Position numbers and translations under genes: made by a program. A DNA stretch of 64,000 bases, from NCBI RefSeq assembly GCF_958298935.1, contig NC_084921.1, forward strand, positions 4,722,001 through 4,786,000, read 5' to 3'. The notes beneath the pieces were generated by a model that searched no databases, had not been told where the DNA came from, and was given only the letters and a program-made list of their open reading frames with translations. Numbering within the stretch: the stretch's first letter is position 1; each line of letters starts with the position of its first letter. Below are positions 61,018 through 64,000 of this stretch, in pieces. The stretch is from Phragmites australis. Its lineage: Eukaryota; Streptophyta; Magnoliopsida; Poales; Poaceae.

Positions 61018-61971
61018 ATGGCAGCCTCCCTGTGGCTGCCGCAGCTCCCACCGCCACCTCTCCGCAGCTCCCTCTTCCTCCCAAGCAACCACTCTTCCTC
61101 TGCATGTCCTCCAGTGTACACGAAGCATGCGCCGGCTGCAGCAAGAGGAAATCTTCTTCTCTGCAACTCTTCGGGCGCCTCTTCGTCTTCTTCTGTGGTG
61201 ACCAAAGAGCAACTTCAGGTACCTTCAGAGGAAGGATCTGAGCCTGCACTTGTTTGCTACAACTACAAGGATGACCCCAACTTCAGGTATCTTCTTCTAT
61301 CTATTATCCACCTAGCTCTTCAGTGCCTTGTAGTCCTGCGCAGAGCACAAAGGTCAATATTGTTTTTCTTGCTGCAAAAGTGTGAAGTGGTTCCATGGTC
61401 TAGCGGTTAGGACATTGGACTCTGAGTCCAGTAACCCGAGTTGAAACCTCGGTGGAACCTCTTTTCGCTTCTTCTTTCTTTTTTTTGCCACTATTGCATA
61501 TATACTTGTTGGAATCGGCCTCATTTTTTTTTGCGAAGTCTGATTTTCGTTGGTGTTTTCATATTAACTTTGAAGATTTCCTATGCCAATTCTAAGACAA
61601 GAAGAGAAGAGAGAGCCTTCCTTGTCGAAAAATAAGAGAAGAACATGCTGAACTGTTTGCATTGATACATCTGTAGATTCGTCTTCAAACCAATGCTTCT
61701 AGTGCCAATGTATTGATGGTGCACACCATGCATGCATAGGGGCTGCAAGAGTTGCGGCAGAGACGAAGTTGAGAGGGGCTGCAACGGCGAGGGGCGGATC
61801 CAGGGAGGCATAGCCGCCGTCCCGGGCTTGGGCTGGTGGCCGATCAAGGCTTACCGCCCGTGCCCCGGGTTCGTCGCATCCGGTGGCCGGTACCGGCGCC
61901 AGGGGCAAAGCATGGACGACGTTGCATCCGGCAGGGGAAAGAAAGTCTCTTCCGGCAAAAACAAGAAGTAG
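61018..61971 (+). CDS. Plastid-targeted small cysteine protein of unknown function
   Basis: Two exons, 61018-61286 and 61740-61971, join in phase (AG|G gives Arg90) and encode 166 residues. Residues 1 to about 48 are Ser/Pro/Leu/Ala-rich and poor in acidic residues, a good chloroplast transit peptide. The mature part has VCYNYKDDPNFR, then GCKSCGRDEVERGCNGEGRI (Cys92, Cys95, Cys104), GWWPIKAYRPCPGF and a basic Gly/Ser/Lys tail. The CxxC and nearby cysteines suggest metal binding or a redox role in the plastid. I recognise the motif as plant-conserved in style but not the function. The single intron (61287-61739) contains a tRNA-Gln gene on the same strand. Confidence 0.8.
61389..61460 (+). 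tRNA. tRNA-Gln (CUG) copy inside an intron, variant T loop
   Basis: 72 nt with the same acceptor, D and anticodon stems as the tRNA at 47815 and the same CTG anticodon. Four positions differ: base 38 is G rather than A, and the T loop is TTGAAAC rather than TTCAAGT. The change of C56 to G breaks the near-universal TTC and should weaken the D-loop/T-loop contact. A TTTT terminator follows. It may be functional or a young tRNA pseudogene. Confidence 0.8.
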
Positions 61972-62591
61972 CGTCAGCATTGCTCACATCGATTTGAGCT
62001 TGTATGATACTAGCAGTTTATCTGACTTGAGCTTCCAACTTGCAGTGACAAATAATCCAGCCCAAGGAACTGCAGTGTTGATAATGGCTAAGGAGGCGGC
62101 ATCTGCATCAGCTTCCAAATTTTGTTTCAGATTAGAATCCAACATGCAGAAATTTAGACCGTGTATCAAGCTCCAACAGTTTGCATGATCCAGTGTTCTC
62201 CTGGCAATCACGGTTTGCCTCTTGATTCCAAGTGCAATAGCAACATCGTATTGAAAGTTGGAACATCTGACTGTTCAAAACTTCTGGAACTGTATTGTCC
62301 TCGGATAGTGTAGCTTATTTGCCTGTCTAACTATCTACAATGGATCGTGATTGCTGATTGTCACAAGTATTGCTCTATTATTACCAAAATATGCTGCTTT
62401 TCGTATATGAACCTCCACAGTTCTGTCAATTCCATCATTGTGAATTTGCATTTATTTACGCCCTATCAGTCAGTATTCAACCACACGAGCAACGATGATT
62501 CAGCTCTAGATTTTCGAAAAGGCAAAACAAGAAACAAGGAGCCATTATCATGGTCATGTTAGCCAGCCTAAGGGTAGGTAAGAAAAACTAA
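61972..62591 (+). other. 3' UTR of the plastid-protein gene and flank
   Basis: This AT-richer DNA downstream of the stop has only short ORFs. No separate gene is recognised. Confidence 0.4.
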
Positions 62592-62928
62592 GGTCATCTT
62601 TAATAGATACTTTAAAATTTCGTCCCCTATATTACAGCATCATCTCTTAATACTATTATAGTATCTTTTTTTTTATCTCCAACAGTTAACTTATTTTCTA
62701 CCTTCCATTACTCTCCTCCTCCTCTCGGACCCATGTGCATACTCAAAGAACAATGATGGAGGCTTCCTTTTCTATCGGCATATTTGCCGCTACCGTTTCC
62801 GTGTCTTTCCACTCCTGTATCACTGTAGAGCCTGTTTCCGACTCCGTTGGAGAGCAAGCCGAGGCACATCGATCGACATTTTCAGTGCTACAGTACTTTA
62901 CGGTATGGAAACCGACTTGGAGATGGCC
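62592..62928. mobile_element. Harbinger-type MITE (TSD TAA)
   Basis: 337 bp between TAA at 62589-62591 and TAA at 62929-62931. The termini GGTCATCTTTAA and the complement of TTGGAGATGGCC form an imperfect inverted repeat. The + strand ORF at 62735-63055 runs out of it and is not a gene. Confidence 0.7.
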
Positions 62929-62931
62929 TAA

Positions 62932-63239
62932 GAATGGCTATTTTCTCCCGTATCTGTGTTTCTGCACTGATAATCTGAACTCTACATCACGTTTCACACA
63001 TGATTTGACGAAACAAAAGATCCAGCCACCATTCGGTAGGCTCTTTAACAAGTGAAACATGTTCTGAAAAGCTGATGGTGAAACTCATGTTATCAGTGTA
63101 GCAAAAATGATCTTATTAGGTTATGAATAGTGATTATTAATAGTATATTCATTGGGACTAATATATTTATCAAAAATATAGTTAGTAGATCTCATGGATG
63201 TCATACATGAAGAAGTCATCAAAACCGAAACAAAGTTCA
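62932..63239. other. AT-rich DNA, nothing recognised
   Basis: No coding or repeat signal is seen. It may be the start of the LTR-like region that follows, but no TG boundary could be fixed. Confidence 0.3.
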
Positions 63240-64000
63240 AACTAAATTAAACAAGTCTTAGGAAAAATGATATCATCGGATGATCTGGTGCTCAGAACTT
63301 TATACACATCGGAGTATTCCTCTCGAGTGTGTTATACTCACCAGATGGTCCGGTGATGTGAGCATAAGCATGCCAGAGTATTTAACAGAAAGACTGATCT
63401 TCGAAGGAAACTGAAGTTACGTATACCGAATGATCCGATGTTAGAAGAGTAAGTATACCGAAATATTTAACAAAAGCTGTGTGAATAAGAGAAGGAAAGA
63501 TTTCAACATATCGGATAGTCCGATGATGAAGAAGCCAACACACCGGAGTGTTTTACATGAAGATGTCAAAGCAGATGAACATCAACACACCGAAAAGATT
63601 CGATGAGCAGAGAGTTTATACACCGGACTAATTGCACAGAGAAAAAGTGGCTCGGCTTGGTGCAAGACAACACACCGGATAGTCCGGTGATGAAAGTGAA
63701 GGATACACCGTACAATCCGGTGTTCAAAATGTATTTGAGTGGAGTTCCAACGGCTAGGATCTAATAATGTACACACCGAATGGTCCGGTGCTTGTGTTAT
63801 CATCAGATAATCCAGTGTTTACAATAAAGTTGAACAATTAGAGCAACGACTAGTTAGCGGGTTTGAGACTATATATACCCATCCACTCGGTTATTTGAAT
63901 GTGAGGGAGTCCAAAGAACCTCATACGCACTTCAGAAGACATACAAGTCATCAAAGTGCTTAAAGTGTTCATCCAAGGCAATTAAGTATAAAATTTGAAA
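63240..64000 (+). mobile_element. Sirevirus-like LTR/U3 with repeated palindromes, cut by the window end
   Basis: At least eight degenerate copies of a CACCGGATNGTCCGGTG-type palindrome occur between 63265 and 63815 (clearest near 63672-63691, 63705-63722 and 63774-63790). A TATA-like CTATATATACCC lies at about 63870 and a CA-rich leader follows. The order palindromes-TATA-leader matches, in opposite orientation, the LTR at 56781-58775. The element continues beyond the window. Confidence 0.6.

Overview
This is nuclear DNA from a flowering plant, almost certainly a grass (Poaceae), possibly a panicoid; the species cannot be fixed from the sequence. The evidence is spliced plant genes with GT..AG introns and GC-rich 5' ends, TTA/TAA-flanked Tourist/Harbinger elements, a Ty3/gypsy chromovirus with a tRNA-iMet primer site, grass-type LINE tails, and iterated CACCGGA..TCCGGTG palindromes like those of Sireviruses.

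Host genes, left to right: an AGC-VIII (D6PK/G11A-like) protein kinase (942-2722, +); a UBC23/24-like E2 ubiquitin-conjugating enzyme (4340-6652, -); a small AT-hook protein gene whose last exon is broken by a retrotransposon (9604-11773, resuming at 27680-27768, +); a 79-aa LEA/KIN-like protein (32807-33046, -); an NDR1/HIN1-like LEA_2 membrane protein (38205-38963, +); the R-SNARE SEC22 (39691-41976, -); a SINA-type RING E3 ligase (44354-47527, -); a tRNA-Gln(CUG) (47815-47886, +); and a plastid-targeted small cysteine protein (61018-61971, +) whose intron carries a second tRNA-Gln(CUG). They look like ordinary housekeeping and signalling genes (ubiquitin transfer, vesicle traffic, auxin-type kinase signalling, stress proteins). 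They do not form a cluster with a joint function.

The rest is mostly mobile DNA. 11774-27674 is a 15.9-kb LTR-internal-LTR-internal-LTR array of one non-autonomous chromovirus with an exact 6795-bp period, flanked by the 5-bp target duplication CCAGG. The few SNPs between its LTRs make the middle LTR a left/right hybrid, which is the expected record of unequal LTR recombination. A solo LTR sits at 29097-30962 (TSD TTCGC). A PIF/Harbinger transposon (48029-56170, TSD TTA) contains a Tourist-like MITE and a 4-kb solo LTR (49679-53634, TSD GTATA) that splits its ORF1. A LINE-type, ORF1-only zinc-knuckle relic (about 56330-60240, -) is split by a 2-kb LTR (56781-58775). A 0.84-kb long-TIR Mutator-like MITE sits in the first intron of the SINA gene. 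LINE fragments and Tourist-like MITEs are scattered between genes, and the window ends inside a Sirevirus-like LTR.

Coordinates were read by eye. Splice sites were chosen by GT/AG and phase agreement, and exons join in phase in every gene called with high confidence.
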